The notes: a model not told the origin generated them from the letters alone. DNA of 64,000 nucleotides from Mucilaginibacter sp. OK268 (GCF_900103125.1 NZ_FNJV01000007.1:1-64000); one strand, 5' to 3'; positions 1 through 9,099 are shown, numbered from the stretch's first letter. Translations and numbers: made by a program.

Positions 1-16
1 TAAGGTTGATGAAAAG

Positions 17-80
17 GAAGCAGGGTCTTAATCGCAATGTGAGTCACTAACTCGGAGCGAAGCTTAGTTTACCCTGCTTC
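17..80. repeat. Inverted repeat, 10-bp arms
   Basis: The arms GAAGCAGGGT (17-26) and ACCCTGCTTC (71-80) are perfectly complementary across a 44-base loop. There is no supported gene in the first 274 bases. The hairpin could be the end of a transcription unit that lies left of the window, but there is no T-run, so a dispersed palindrome is as likely. Confidence 0.5.
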
Positions 81-137
81 TTGCTCAATCAAATAGTCCA
101 ATATAATAATTATGCTAATCTAAAGGAGCGTAGCGTG

Positions 138-198
138 GCAATCTCCTCGCTTGTTTATACGCGAGCGAGGAGATTGCTTCGTCGTTCCTCCTCGCAAT
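138..198. repeat. Dispersed GCAATCTCC / CTCGCAATGAC repeat with 14-bp hairpin
   Basis: The arms GCAATCTCCTCGCT (138-151) and AGCGAGGAGATTGC (164-177) are perfectly complementary. They are followed by a stretch ending CTCGCAATGAC. The wording cattgcgagg...gaagcaatct recurs at 10999-11106, 58736-58752 and 59210-59235, so this belongs to a dispersed intergenic repeat family of a kind common in many bacteria. Function is unknown. Confidence 0.75.
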
Positions 199-274
199 GA
201 CATAGTAATTATCGGGTATCTATTACATTCTGCACCAATCAAAAAAATGAACGGTCAAAACCTTATCTTGAAAC

Positions 275-1447
275 ATGAAAAAACTGTTACTCCCTTTACT
301 ATTTGCTTCTTTAAAACTTTCGGCACAAAACGCTCAGCAGATCCATCAAAAAGCTATTCTAATAGATACGCATAATGATGTATTGTCGACCCAGCTGATC
401 ACTAAAAACGATCTGGCCAAACGGCAAAGTACAGGTAACTTCGACCTGGTACGGGCTAAAGAGGGTGGGTTAGATGCGCAGATATTTTCGATCTGGTGCG
501 ATGAAAAATATGGAAAGGGTACTGCCTTTGCGCAAGCCAACCAGGAGATAGATTCCCTATACGCACTTATCAAACGCAATCCTGATAAAATAACCCTGGT
601 GCGTAATAGCTCTGAACTGAAAAAAGCAGTGGATCAGAAAAAACTGGCTGCCCTGATAGGTGTGGAAGGAGGGCACATGATCGAAGACCGGATGGATTAT
701 ATCGATAGCCTGGCTAAACGGGGGATGCGTTACCTAACCCTTACCTGGAACAACAGCACCTCCTGGGCTACATCGGCACGTGATGAGGTGACCAAAAAAG
801 ATAGTTTAAAACATTTTGGATTGACAGATTATGGTAAACAGATCGTACATCATTTAAATGATCTGGGTGTGATAGTGGATATATCGCACGTGGGTGAGCG
901 TACCTTTTATGATTTACTGGCTACTACCAGTAAACCGGTTATCGCATCGCATAGCTGCGTTTATAATATCGACCCGAACCGGCGTAACCTCAAAGACGAT
1001 CAGCTCAAGGCTCTGGCAAAAAACGGCGGCGTGGTGTGCGTGAACTTTTATAGTGGTTTTGTGGATAGCGCTTATGTGGCCAAAGTAACCACATTTTATT
1101 TAAAGTATAAAAGCCAGATCGATTCACTCAGTAAAGTATATAATGATAACGACCTGGGGTTTATTAAGGTAAGTTCCCTGCACCAGGCCGAGGCCGACAA
1201 ACTACGGCCGCCATTAAGCATGCTCATTCAGCATATTGATTATATCGTTAAGTTGATTGGTGTTGATCATGTGGGTATAGGTTCTGATTTTGATGGCTCC
1301 GAATCATTTCCACTGGGGATGGACAGCGTTGCCGACTACCCTAAAGTAACCGCAGCATTGCTTAAACTCAACTACAGCGAAAAAGATATCGATAAAATAT
1401 TGGGTGGTAATGTAATAAGGGTATTAAAGGCAAATACAGGTAAATAA
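275..1447 (+). CDS. Secreted dipeptidase, M19 (renal dipeptidase) family
   Basis: A 390-residue zinc peptidase of the membrane-dipeptidase family, which cleaves dipeptides (often including D-amino acid dipeptides). Residues 1-17 form a signal peptide, so it should act in the periplasm or outside. The binuclear metal site is visible: HxD in LIDTHNDV (H33, D35), the bridging Glu in GVEGGH (E131), VDISHVG and IASHS histidines, and a late GIGSDFDG motif with the Asp. Length is normal for the family. The ATG at 275 is chosen because it starts the signal peptide. It stands alone: the next gene starts 27 bp downstream but differs in composition. Substrate cannot be told from sequence. Confidence 0.93.
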   Translation: MKKLLLPLLFASLKLSAQNAQQIHQKAILIDTHNDVLSTQLITKNDLAKRQSTGNFDLVRAKEGGLDAQIFSIWCDEKYGKGTAFAQANQEIDSLYALIKRNPDKITLVRNSSELKKAVDQKKLAALIGVEGGHMIEDRMDYIDSLAKRGMRYLTLTWNNSTSWATSARDEVTKKDSLKHFGLTDYGKQIVHHLNDLGVIVDISHVGERTFYDLLATTSKPVIASHSCVYNIDPNRRNLKDDQLKALAKNGGVVCVNFYSGFVDSAYVAKVTTFYLKYKSQIDSLSKVYNDNDLGFIKVSSLHQAEADKLRPPLSMLIQHIDYIVKLIGVDHVGIGSDFDGSESFPLGMDSVADYPKVTAALLKLNYSEKDIDKILGGNVIRVLKANTGK

Positions 1448-1474
1448 CTATATTTAGCTGTTCAAAATTAATTT

Positions 1475-2512
1475 ATGCTTAAGCCTTACTTTATTGCTTT
1501 ACTATTATGTGTTTGCGCTATAACGTCAAATGCGCAGGTTCGAAAAATTTATTTAACTAATGATGGTTCCAAAACATCGGATTCATTAAGAGCAACTTCA
1601 TACATTTTATATCAAAAAATGGAAGGAGATTCTGCATGGTCAACAAGACAATACGATATGCAAGATATCATAATGACCATAGGTACTTTTAAAGATGAGC
1701 AATTTACCATCCCGCATGGTAAGTTCATTTACTATACATTAATACCTCCAGGTAAATTTAAGATCTATAATAGAGATCCTAAAAAACAAGATTCAGCGTT
1801 TGCTCAAGGAGGAAATTTTATTGACCAAACAGGAGTGTATTTAAACGGTAAAAAGAACGGTAGCTGGATGTCGTATAATCATCAGAAGCCTGCATTCCTT
1901 TATACTTACCAGGATGATATTCAGAATGGGTTGTATCAAAGTTATAACTATAGTTCCGGTAAAGTATTAGTGGAGGGTAATTTTATAAACAATGTAAGGC
2001 AAGGCGATTGGAATAGTTTATCATATTATGGAGATATAATAAAAACGGAGGTTTATAAAGAGGGTAAAATAGTTAAAACTATTTCCTATCTAAATGACAG
2101 AAAATTCCAATACGGGAAAGATGGACAGCGTTCAAAGTATGATTTAATTAGTTACTTAAATTTAAGACTATCAACAAAAAGATTTAACAAACACGGAAAG
2201 TATCACGTCACATATAGCTTTGATTTAACACAGAATGGGAAATTAGTGGCCCCTTTGATAGAAGAAAAATCTGATCAGGAAATAGATGATACATTAATCA
2301 GCGAACTATCAGCAGCACCTAACTGGGAACCTATAATACGTACTGAGGTATTAAAAACATTTCTATTAACATCTGCGCCCAACCAGGAACCTGATGCATA
2401 TAATAGCGATGAGAAAAGATTGCATATCCCGTTTTATCTTGATATTGTTATAGATGGTAAAGGGAAAGTTCATATTTCTTACCCTGAAAAAGATATATTT
2501 AGATATGATTAG
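1475..2512 (+). CDS. Secreted MORN-like (YwqK-type) repeat protein
   Basis: A 345-residue protein with a signal peptide (residues 1-20, ending SNAQ). The middle, about residues 110-210, carries degenerate repeats of the form G-x-Y-x-x-G-K-x-x-G-x-W, for example LNGKKNGSWMSY, DIQNGLYQSY and NVRQGDW. These are the MORN_2/YwqK-antitoxin type of repeats common in Bacteroidota envelope proteins. The last 130 residues, with GKGKVHISYPEKD near the end, resemble a TonB-C-like beta domain but this is weak. The gene is visibly more AT-rich than the dipeptidase and trxB around it, which suggests different ancestry. No enzymatic motif is seen and the role is unknown. Confidence 0.8.
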   Translation: MLKPYFIALLLCVCAITSNAQVRKIYLTNDGSKTSDSLRATSYILYQKMEGDSAWSTRQYDMQDIIMTIGTFKDEQFTIPHGKFIYYTLIPPGKFKIYNRDPKKQDSAFAQGGNFIDQTGVYLNGKKNGSWMSYNHQKPAFLYTYQDDIQNGLYQSYNYSSGKVLVEGNFINNVRQGDWNSLSYYGDIIKTEVYKEGKIVKTISYLNDRKFQYGKDGQRSKYDLISYLNLRLSTKRFNKHGKYHVTYSFDLTQNGKLVAPLIEEKSDQEIDDTLISELSAAPNWEPIIRTEVLKTFLLTSAPNQEPDAYNSDEKRLHIPFYLDIVIDGKGKVHISYPEKDIFRYD

Positions 2513-2547
2513 GTGAGTAACAATGGCAATATCCTGACCATGTGCTA

Positions 2548-2578
2548 TTGATTCGCTTCTGAATAAATCGTAAATTCG
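2548..2578 (+). promoter_or_regulatory. Candidate Bacteroidota-type promoter for trxB
   Basis: TTG at 2548-2550 is followed after 20 bases by TAAATTCG at 2571-2578, one mismatch from the Bacteroidota -7 consensus TAnnTTTG with its -33 TTG. The trxB start codon lies about 20 bases downstream. Confidence 0.45.
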
Positions 2579-2597
2579 CCTACATTTTTTTATAACA

Positions 2598-3554
2598 ATG
2601 TCTCAAGAAACTGAACACATCAAATGCCTTATCATAGGCTCAGGACCGGCTGGTTATACCGCCGCTATATACGCTTCAAGGGCCGATCTTAAACCCGTTA
2701 TGTATACTGGTTTATTGGCCGGAGGGCAGCTTACCCAAACTACCGAGGTAGAGAATTTTCCCGGATATCCTGAAGGTATCATGGGTCCCGAAATGATGGA
2801 AGACCTGCGCAAACAGGCCGAACGCCTGGGTACCGAGATCCGTTTTGGTTATGCCAGTTCGGTTGATTTTTCGAGCTTGCCCCATAAAGTGGTTATTGAC
2901 GAAAACAAAACTATTACTGCCGATACCGTGATCATCGCTACCGGTGCTTCAGCTAAATGGCTGGGTTTGGAGTCTGAACAAAAATATAGTGGTTTTGGTG
3001 TGTCAGCTTGTGCCGTATGTGATGGTTTCTTTTTCAAAGGACAGGACGTGGCCATTGTTGGTGCCGGTGATACCGCTGCCGAAGAAGCTACATACCTGGC
3101 CAAACTAACCCGGAAGGTTTATATGATCGTTCGCCGCGATGAGTTCCGTGCCTCAAAAGCAATGGTACATCGCGTGTTGAATACACCAAATATCGAGATA
3201 TTATATAATACCGAAACCAAAGAGATTCTTGGCGATGGGCAAAGCGTAACCGGTGTAAGAGTTACTAATAACCAAACCAATGTTGATACCGATCTGGATG
3301 TTACCGGGTTCTTTGTTGCTATAGGTCATCACCCCAATACAGATATTTTTAAAGGCTGGTTAAATATGGACGAGACCGGTTATATCCTTACCCGTCCGGG
3401 ATCAACCGAAACCAATGTTGAAGGCGTATTTTGCTGTGGCGATGCCCAGGATCATATCTACCGTCAGGCAGTTACTGCCGCAGGCACAGGTTGTATGGCC
3501 GCTATCGATGCCGAACGTTACCTGGCTGCTAAAGAACATGTAGTAACTGCGTAA
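2598..3554 (+). CDS. trxB: Thioredoxin reductase
   Basis: A 318-residue NADPH-dependent flavoenzyme that reduces thioredoxin in the cytoplasm. An FAD-binding GxGxxG is at the N-terminus (GSGPAGYTAAIYASRA), the redox pair is CAVC (C138, C141) followed by DG, the NADPH-binding motif is GAGDTAAEEATYL, and the C-terminal FAD motif is GVFCCGDAQD. Length is typical for low-molecular-weight TrxR (about 315). No thioredoxin gene is adjacent. It has its own candidate promoter and a strong terminator 50 bp downstream, so it is probably monocistronic. The extra Cys pair (FCCGD) near the C-terminus is a minor oddity. Confidence 0.97.
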   Translation: MSQETEHIKCLIIGSGPAGYTAAIYASRADLKPVMYTGLLAGGQLTQTTEVENFPGYPEGIMGPEMMEDLRKQAERLGTEIRFGYASSVDFSSLPHKVVIDENKTITADTVIIATGASAKWLGLESEQKYSGFGVSACAVCDGFFFKGQDVAIVGAGDTAAEEATYLAKLTRKVYMIVRRDEFRASKAMVHRVLNTPNIEILYNTETKEILGDGQSVTGVRVTNNQTNVDTDLDVTGFFVAIGHHPNTDIFKGWLNMDETGYILTRPGSTETNVEGVFCCGDAQDHIYRQAVTAAGTGCMAAIDAERYLAAKEHVVTA

Positions 3555-3604
3555 TTACCCCGCCCAACCTCCCTAAAGAGACAGGGCTTTTTGAAAAATA
3601 TGGG

Positions 3605-3640
3605 AAACGCCAATTGGAAACAGTTGGCGTTTTTCGTTTT
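3605..3640 (+). terminator. Rho-independent terminator after trxB
   Basis: AAACGCCAATTG (3605-3616) and CAGTTGGCGTTT (3621-3632) form a 12-bp stem with one G-U pair, closed by a GAAA tetraloop and followed by TTCGTTTT. Confidence 0.85.
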
Positions 3641-3684
3641 AGCCTTTATTCATTGATATTCGTTTTTAAAACTTCTACAAAGGG

Positions 3685-3940
3685 TTTCCGTCAGCAGAAC
3701 AGCTTCGGGCGAAAGCAGGCAGAACGATGATGGGTCAGTGTAGTGGCAGGGGCATAGCAAGTTTTTGCTGTAGCGAGTGGATTGTGCGAACGAAGTGGAG
3801 CAAAATAATTGTAGCCCGTAGTTCTGTTTGGTTTGCAGGGTAGAGGCCGTGAGCGCAAAGAAGCATTTTTGCTGACTTGATTTTTGGTTACTTTGTATCA
3901 AGACAAAGTAACAGCCCCACCGGCAATTGAGCGCTCTACG
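3685..3940 (-). repeat. Dispersed ~255-bp structured element, copy 1
   Basis: On the minus strand this reads from GTAGAGCGCTCAATTGCCG to CTGCTGACGGAAA and matches, end to end, the + strand at 58840-59093. Shared blocks include a 9-bp hairpin TTACTTTGT-CTTGAT-ACAAAGTAA, the loop TTCGTTCGCAC and the block TTCTGCCTGCTTTCGCCCGAAGC. An internal 7-bp stem (3763-3769 with 3799-3805) has a sequence different from copy 2 but pairs just as well. It fills most of the 520-base gap between trxB and the GH20 gene. A short ORF that runs through it on the minus strand is not believed. Confidence 0.85.
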
Positions 3941-4076
3941 TTATGGCTTACAACTCTTGTAAAGTATATTTATCGCTAATAAATACGTTTTAGCATAGAT
4001 TTTTTACACGCCAAACTTCTTATATTTTTTTAAAAACATCTATATTCACCATTCAGTACCAACCTGATTAATAAAT

Positions 4077-6395
4077 ATGTATAAAAAAGCATCCCTAATG
4101 CTGTTTGCCGTGCTTACAGTATGTACATCTGTTGTCAACGCTCAGGATACCGACCCAAACCTGGGTATTATTCCGGCCCCTGTATCATTAAAAAAGGCTC
4201 CCGGTGAGTTTGTGCTAAGCCAGGGAACGGTTATCCGGGCCGATTCCCCTTCGAATAAAGCCGTTGTGTTTTTTAAAGATTATCTGGAGAACAACTTAAG
4301 CTTTCATAAAGTTGTTTTGGCAAAAACCATGGAAAAGATCCGTAGGGATGCAAACACCACTATTGTCTTAACAGCCGCGGGGACAGAGAATTTACCTGTC
4401 GAAGGGTATCGCCTCACTATCACACCGCAACAAATAACAGTTGCAGGCAAAGGTTCGGGTCTTTTTTACGGGATTCAAACACTTTTACAGTTGATGCCCA
4501 TGGAAAGGAGTGCTACCGCTAAATTTCCCTGCGTACAGATAGAAGATTATCCTCGTTTTGGTTATCGTGGAGCGATGCTGGATGTAGGTCGCCATTTTTT
4601 CTCTGTCGAGCTGGTTAAAAAGTACATTGATCTGTTGGCTGCTTATAAACTGAATACTTTTCACTGGCACCTGACCGAAGATCAGGGCTGGCGTATCGAA
4701 ATAAAAAAATATCCAAAGCTTACCCAAATCAGCAGCCAGCGGGCACAAACTTTAATTGGCGGTTACCGAGATCGTACCCCTCAGCAATTTGATGGTACGC
4801 CGTATGGTGGGTTTTACACCCAGGATCAGATCCGTGATGTAGTCAAATACGCTTCCGACAGATATATTACTATTGTTCCTGAAATTGAGATGCCAGGCCA
4901 CTCATCAGCGGCACTGGCTGCCTATCCAGAATTGGGTTGCGATCCCGGAACGCCTGTTAAAGTAGCCGAAACCTGGGGCGTGTTCCCGGATATCTACTGT
5001 CCGTCTGATAAAACATTCAGTTTCCTGGAGGATGTATTAACCGAGGTAATGGCCCTTTTCCCGAGTAAATATATCCACATTGGTGGCGACGAAGCACCAA
5101 AAGATGCCTGGAAAAAATCGGCCTTTTGTCAGGACCTTATTAAAAAATTAAACCTGAAGGATGAGCATGGCCTGCAAAGCTATTTTATCCAAAGGATGGA
5201 GAAATTCCTGAACTCTAAAGGGCGCAGCATCATTGGTTGGGACGAGATATTGGAAGGCGGTCTTGCACCAAATGCTACGGTAATGAGCTGGAGAGGCGAA
5301 GAAGGTGGTATTGCGGCTGCTCAGCAAAAACATAACGTGATCATGACCCCGGGAAATGGCGGCTTATATATTGATCATGGCCAGGGTAAACCAAGCCAGG
5401 AGCCGCTGAGTATAGGCGGCAACGAGCCTTTATCAAAAATATACAGCTATAACCCAACACCGGCGGTTTTAACTGCTGATGAGCAAAAATATATAGAGGG
5501 AGTACAAGCCAACTTATGGACAGAGTATGTACCAACCGACGCCAAGGTAGAATATATGCTGCTGCCGCGGTTAATGGCCCTGTCTGAAGTGGCATGGTCG
5601 CCTTTGGCAAACAAGAATTTTAAGGATTTTTCAGAAACCCGTTTGCCTGGTCATTTAGCCTGGCTGGATAAAAACAATATCAATTACCGTGTGCCGATGG
5701 CTATCGGTGCAAAAGATACGGTGATGATAGGATCACAATTGAGCGCCACCTTAAAACCATCGGTAGATGGGGCTAAAATATACTATACCATTGATGGCTA
5801 TACGCCGCGCGAAACCGATCTGATCTATACCATTCCACTCAACCTTTCCATTCCACCCGATCAGTATCGCGAGCTGCAAACCATCGTAATCACCCCATCG
5901 GGTAAAAGGAGCGTGGTAACGCGTACGGTGGTATATAATAAAGCACCCATGGCGCCCGTTAATTATACAGGATCAACACCAGGCGTAAAATACCAGTTAT
6001 TTCCGGGTACTTATACGGCTACCAGCCAGTTAACCAATCTGCCGGCTGCCGACAGCGGCGCTGTGAAAACTTTCAGCACTATTGATTTCCGGAAAAGTAA
6101 AGGTAAATATGGCATTATCTATTCGGGCTATTTGAATATTGATGCTGATGGTAATTACGGGTTTTCGACCCTTTCAGGTAATGGATCGGTGTTACTGATC
6201 GATGGTCAGCCGGTGGTTGATAACGATGGCAAACACGCGGTTACCGAACAGGCCGGCGCCGTATCCTTATTAAAAGGTTATCACAAGCTTACTTTAAAAT
6301 ATGTTGATGCCGGCGGGCCAAGTAACTTAAAAGTATTCATCAACGCGCCGAGCAAACAAAAAGCTGAATTAACAGCCGATACTTTATATAATTAA
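4077..6395 (+). CDS. Beta-N-acetylhexosaminidase, GH20, with PA14-like C-terminus
   Basis: A 772-residue secreted glycosidase that removes terminal beta-linked GlcNAc or GalNAc from glycans or chitin fragments. Signal peptide 1-22. An N-terminal GH20b-like domain runs to about residue 150, then the GH20 barrel, with RGAMLDVGRHF, the FHWHLTEDQGWR block and the catalytic pair D338-E339 in HIGGDEAPK. At about 545-620 is a chitobiase C-terminal-type domain (KIYYTIDGYTPRE). The last 130 residues (SGYLNIDADGNYGF, VLLIDGQPVVDN) look like a PA14 carbohydrate-binding domain. It sits 16 bp upstream of a lipoprotein gene, probably cotranscribed. No SusC/SusD pair is near, so it is not in a classical polysaccharide utilisation locus. 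Confidence 0.95.
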   Translation: MYKKASLMLFAVLTVCTSVVNAQDTDPNLGIIPAPVSLKKAPGEFVLSQGTVIRADSPSNKAVVFFKDYLENNLSFHKVVLAKTMEKIRRDANTTIVLTAAGTENLPVEGYRLTITPQQITVAGKGSGLFYGIQTLLQLMPMERSATAKFPCVQIEDYPRFGYRGAMLDVGRHFFSVELVKKYIDLLAAYKLNTFHWHLTEDQGWRIEIKKYPKLTQISSQRAQTLIGGYRDRTPQQFDGTPYGGFYTQDQIRDVVKYASDRYITIVPEIEMPGHSSAALAAYPELGCDPGTPVKVAETWGVFPDIYCPSDKTFSFLEDVLTEVMALFPSKYIHIGGDEAPKDAWKKSAFCQDLIKKLNLKDEHGLQSYFIQRMEKFLNSKGRSIIGWDEILEGGLAPNATVMSWRGEEGGIAAAQQKHNVIMTPGNGGLYIDHGQGKPSQEPLSIGGNEPLSKIYSYNPTPAVLTADEQKYIEGVQANLWTEYVPTDAKVEYMLLPRLMALSEVAWSPLANKNFKDFSETRLPGHLAWLDKNNINYRVPMAIGAKDTVMIGSQLSATLKPSVDGAKIYYTIDGYTPRETDLIYTIPLNLSIPPDQYRELQTIVITPSGKRSVVTRTVVYNKAPMAPVNYTGSTPGVKYQLFPGTYTATSQLTNLPAADSGAVKTFSTIDFRKSKGKYGIIYSGYLNIDADGNYGFSTLSGNGSVLLIDGQPVVDNDGKHAVTEQAGAVSLLKGYHKLTLKYVDAGGPSNLKVFINAPSKQKAELTADTLYN

Positions 6396-6411
6396 TATCC
6401 TGCAAAATAAA

Positions 6412-7191
6412 ATGACCAACAGATTTTATCTTTTCGCGCTATTAATAGGTACTGTAATTGCTGGTTGCGGCGATAACGAAAAAAAGCCTGCAACCACTGC
6501 ATCGGTAGCTAAAAAGTCGGAACCGATGGCGCCTTTCAGGTTTCATAAACTGATAGAGGTATCTCCCGGGCAAAGCTATGATATATTGAGCTGGGGGCGT
6601 GGTTCGTTAGACGCGGGATCATTCATGATCCTGCATTCGGATTCATCGGCCATAAAATATACAACCACCACAGGTGACCTGGATGGGGCTATAGTTGATG
6701 TATACAACGCCGATATGGATCTGGATGGTAATCCGGAGATTCTGATCCAGGCCAAATCAAAAGACACTACCAATTACACCAGTATTTACGCTTTTGAGTT
6801 CAGTAATAATAAGGCCAATAAGCTCGATTTTCCCAAACTGAACAACTCGCAGCGCAAAGGCTACCGGGGTAGTGATAATTTTTACATTCGAGATGGTAAA
6901 CTGATGCGGGAGTTCCCGATTTTTAACGGTAGCGGGAAAGAGGCCAAACCCACAGGCGCCAAACGTCAGTTGGAGTATGGTTTAAGAAGTAATGAGTTCA
7001 CTGTAAAACAGCTTAGCAAAGATTCAACTGATGTTGCTGATAAGAAGGGGGTAGCAGCTGTTACGCCTGTTAAACAGAACACGGAAAAGAAAACCACAAG
7101 TACTAAGAAATCTGAAAAGAAAAGTAAGTCTTCCTCGTCAAAATCAAAGAAAAAGAAGAAACATAAGAGAAGGCATCAGGACGAGGAATAA
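6412..7191 (+). CDS. Lipoprotein with VCBS-like core and lysine-rich tail
   Basis: A 259-residue protein with a lipoprotein signal (lipobox VIAGC, C19). The middle contains NADMDLDGNPEILIQ, an FG-GAP/VCBS-like acidic calcium-loop pattern. From about residue 205 the protein turns into a low-complexity Lys/Ser-rich tail ending in KKKKKHKRRHQDEE. It starts 16 bp after the GH20 stop and probably shares its transcript; a strong hairpin terminator follows. A strongly basic tail on a surface or periplasmic lipoprotein could bind acidic polymers (inference). The exact family is not recognised. Confidence 0.8.
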   Translation: MTNRFYLFALLIGTVIAGCGDNEKKPATTASVAKKSEPMAPFRFHKLIEVSPGQSYDILSWGRGSLDAGSFMILHSDSSAIKYTTTTGDLDGAIVDVYNADMDLDGNPEILIQAKSKDTTNYTSIYAFEFSNNKANKLDFPKLNNSQRKGYRGSDNFYIRDGKLMREFPIFNGSGKEAKPTGAKRQLEYGLRSNEFTVKQLSKDSTDVADKKGVAAVTPVKQNTEKKTTSTKKSEKKSKSSSSKSKKKKKHKRRHQDEE

Positions 7192-7193
7192 AC

Positions 7194-7227
7194 AAAAATA
7201 GCGGCACCATTAGGTGCCGCTATTTTT
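7194..7227. terminator. Bidirectional terminator
   Basis: A-run plus TAGCGGCACC, loop ATTA, GGTGCCGCTA plus T-run: a 15-bp perfect stem with A5/T5 flanks, between the convergent lipoprotein and aldo/keto reductase genes. Confidence 0.9.
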
Positions 7228-7236
7228 GTTTCTGTA

Positions 7237-7318
7237 GAACCGTGATTTACATGATTTAAAGATTTTCTTGATTTTAACGAGAATCAGGATAATCCTACGA
7301 TCATGTAAATCATGGTTC
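7237..7318. repeat. Long intergenic palindrome
   Basis: Arms 7237-7255 (GAACCGTGATTTACATGAT) and 7300-7318 match 18 of 19 positions as an inverted repeat. The interior is also partly palindromic (gattttcttgatt versus gaatcaggataatc). It lies just after the 3' end of the aldo/keto reductase gene. It is one of several such elements in the window. Confidence 0.8.
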
Positions 7319-7323
7319 AAAAT

Positions 7324-8319
7324 TTACCCAACAATCTCCAGATCACTCAGCTGGTTATTGATAAATTCCATTTCCTCACCGTTGATGTGAATCTCGATAG
7401 CTTTGGCGTTTTGTTTAGCCTGTGCGGCATTGCGGGCGCCTACAAGCGCTATGGTTATGCCGGGATGATTGATGGTCCAGCGGATCACTAACTGACCCAG
7501 GGTAGCGCCTTTTTCGTCGGCAAGAGGTTTTATTTTGGCCAGGAACTCATTGGTACGCCTGATATTCTCCTCTTGGAAATATTTAACGCCCGCGCGGTGA
7601 TCACCGGCCTCAAATTGATGCCCTGGTTTCATTTTGCCGGTCAATAGCCCACGCTCCAACGGACTATAAGCTAATATTGATTTTTTATTTTCGATGCAAT
7701 AAGGGATCAGCTCATCCTCAATATCCCGTTTCACCATGCTGAAAGATACCTGGTTTGAGGCCAGCTTGATGCTTTTTTCGGCAGTAGCCATTTGTTGGAT
7801 ATCATAATTGCTTACACCGGCTTCGCGTATCTTGCCCTGTTCTTTGAGGCGAAGTACGGCTTCCATAGTTTCGTCGATAGGTGTAGTGGCATCGGGCCAG
7901 TGGATCTGGTACAAGTCAATATAATCGGTCCCTAAACGTTTCAGACTGTTTTCGCACTCCAGTATAATACTTTCTTTACCGGCATATTTGTAAACATCGA
8001 TATCCTTGCCATCATTATCCTGACTTTTGAAACCAAAAGTACCCTTTGCCAGGTCCCAGCGCATGCCGTATTTGGTGAGGATTTGAACTTTATCGCGAGG
8101 AAAACTTTTTATGGCCTGGCCAACCAGCTCTTCACTTTTACCCTGCCCGTAAATAGGCGCGGTGTCAATAGAGGTGATGCCCATATCGTAGGATACGCGC
8201 ATGGCTTCAATGGCTTCTTTATCGTCATTGCCACCCCACATCCAGCCACCTGCAGCCCAGGCACCAAATGTTATAACCGAAACAGCCAGTTTAGTTTCTC
8301 CTAATCGTCTAAATTCCAT
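7324..8319 (-). CDS. Aldo/keto reductase
   Basis: A 331-residue NADPH-dependent oxidoreductase of the aldo/keto reductase superfamily (YajO/AKR-like), cytoplasmic. All four catalytic tetrad positions are visible: D52 and Y57 in IDTAPIYG, K83 in LTKYG and H140 in YQIHWPD. The C-terminal cofactor region includes ALVGARNAAQAKQN. The substrate cannot be predicted. A 60-bp gap separates it from the upstream DUF72 gene on the same strand, so cotranscription is possible. Confidence 0.93.
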   Translation of the reverse strand: MEFRRLGETKLAVSVITFGAWAAGGWMWGGNDDKEAIEAMRVSYDMGITSIDTAPIYGQGKSEELVGQAIKSFPRDKVQILTKYGMRWDLAKGTFGFKSQDNDGKDIDVYKYAGKESIILECENSLKRLGTDYIDLYQIHWPDATTPIDETMEAVLRLKEQGKIREAGVSNYDIQQMATAEKSIKLASNQVSFSMVKRDIEDELIPYCIENKKSILAYSPLERGLLTGKMKPGHQFEAGDHRAGVKYFQEENIRRTNEFLAKIKPLADEKGATLGQLVIRWTINHPGITIALVGARNAAQAKQNAKAIEIHINGEEMEFINNQLSDLEIVG

Positions 8320-8379
8320 AGATAAATAAGTAGTTTAAAATCCGGCAGCAAAATGTATTTAATTGTTGAGATAAAAAAA

Positions 8380-9099
8380 TTATTTAGACAACGAAATCAT
8401 ATCATTCGCGTTACCAACACCAACCGCGTCAAAATCATTATTAAAATAAAACCAGCCCTCGCGCGCATCAGGGTTTTGTTTTACTGTGTTGATGATTTTT
8501 TCAAGGAAATTTTTTGAATAGGGCGAGCGGTATAATACAGGCACCCCGTGAAAACGATAATACACCATAGGCGTATTTTGTATCACATTATCGGGCAATG
8601 TGGGGTGACTCATGCCGCAAAAGGTAATATGATGTTTAGCCAGTTTTTCATAAACGGAATCATTCCACCAGCTTACATGGCGTAGCTCCAGCACGTTCTT
8701 AAAGGAAGGGTTCAAGCTGTTGATGATGCGATCAAGTCGTTCGTCATCATAAGTAAAGCTGGGGGGCAACTGAAACAATACTGGACCGAGTTTTTCCTGC
8801 AATCCCTGGTTAATGGTATCATAAAAACTGATGATCAAATCCGCAGTATCGTTGAATTTTTTGTAATGGGTAATAGCACGTGGGGCTTTTACCGCGAAAC
8901 GGAAATCGGCTGGACTTTTACCATACCAGTTTTGCAGGAAAGAAAGCTGCGGGAAACGATAAAAGGTCACATTAAGCTCCAGCGTTTTAAAATGTTCGCA
9001 ATAATAATCAAACCATTTACGCTGCGGCAGATCATTGGGATAAAAGCGCCCTTTCCAATCTTTATAATGAAAACCCGAACAACCGATATGCCACTCCAT
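8380..9099 (-). CDS. DUF72 family protein
   Basis: A 239-residue member of the DUF72 (YecE-like) family, a TIM-barrel fold of unproven function. The hallmarks are the N-terminal WHIGCSGFHYKDWKGRFYP, FYRFPQ, FAVKAPRAITH, FQLPPSF, LELRHVSWW and the C-terminal YFNNDFDAVGVGNA. Length is normal (about 240). It lies between the aldo/keto reductase and the TetR/monooxygenase pair, all on the minus strand. Confidence 0.93.
   Translation of the reverse strand: MEWHIGCSGFHYKDWKGRFYPNDLPQRKWFDYYCEHFKTLELNVTFYRFPQLSFLQNWYGKSPADFRFAVKAPRAITHYKKFNDTADLIISFYDTINQGLQEKLGPVLFQLPPSFTYDDERLDRIINSLNPSFKNVLELRHVSWWNDSVYEKLAKHHITFCGMSHPTLPDNVIQNTPMVYYRFHGVPVLYRSPYSKNFLEKIINTVKQNPDAREGWFYFNNDFDAVGVGNANDMISLSK

Noticed and set aside
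3650..3901. 83-residue minus-strand ORF MIQSNQKSS...
   Set aside because: It lies in the ~255-bp repeat. The other copy gives a similar start but a quite different chain, so it is an accident of the repeat.
4077..6395. Polysaccharide utilisation locus around GH20 or GH92
   Set aside because: No SusC/SusD-like genes near either enzyme.
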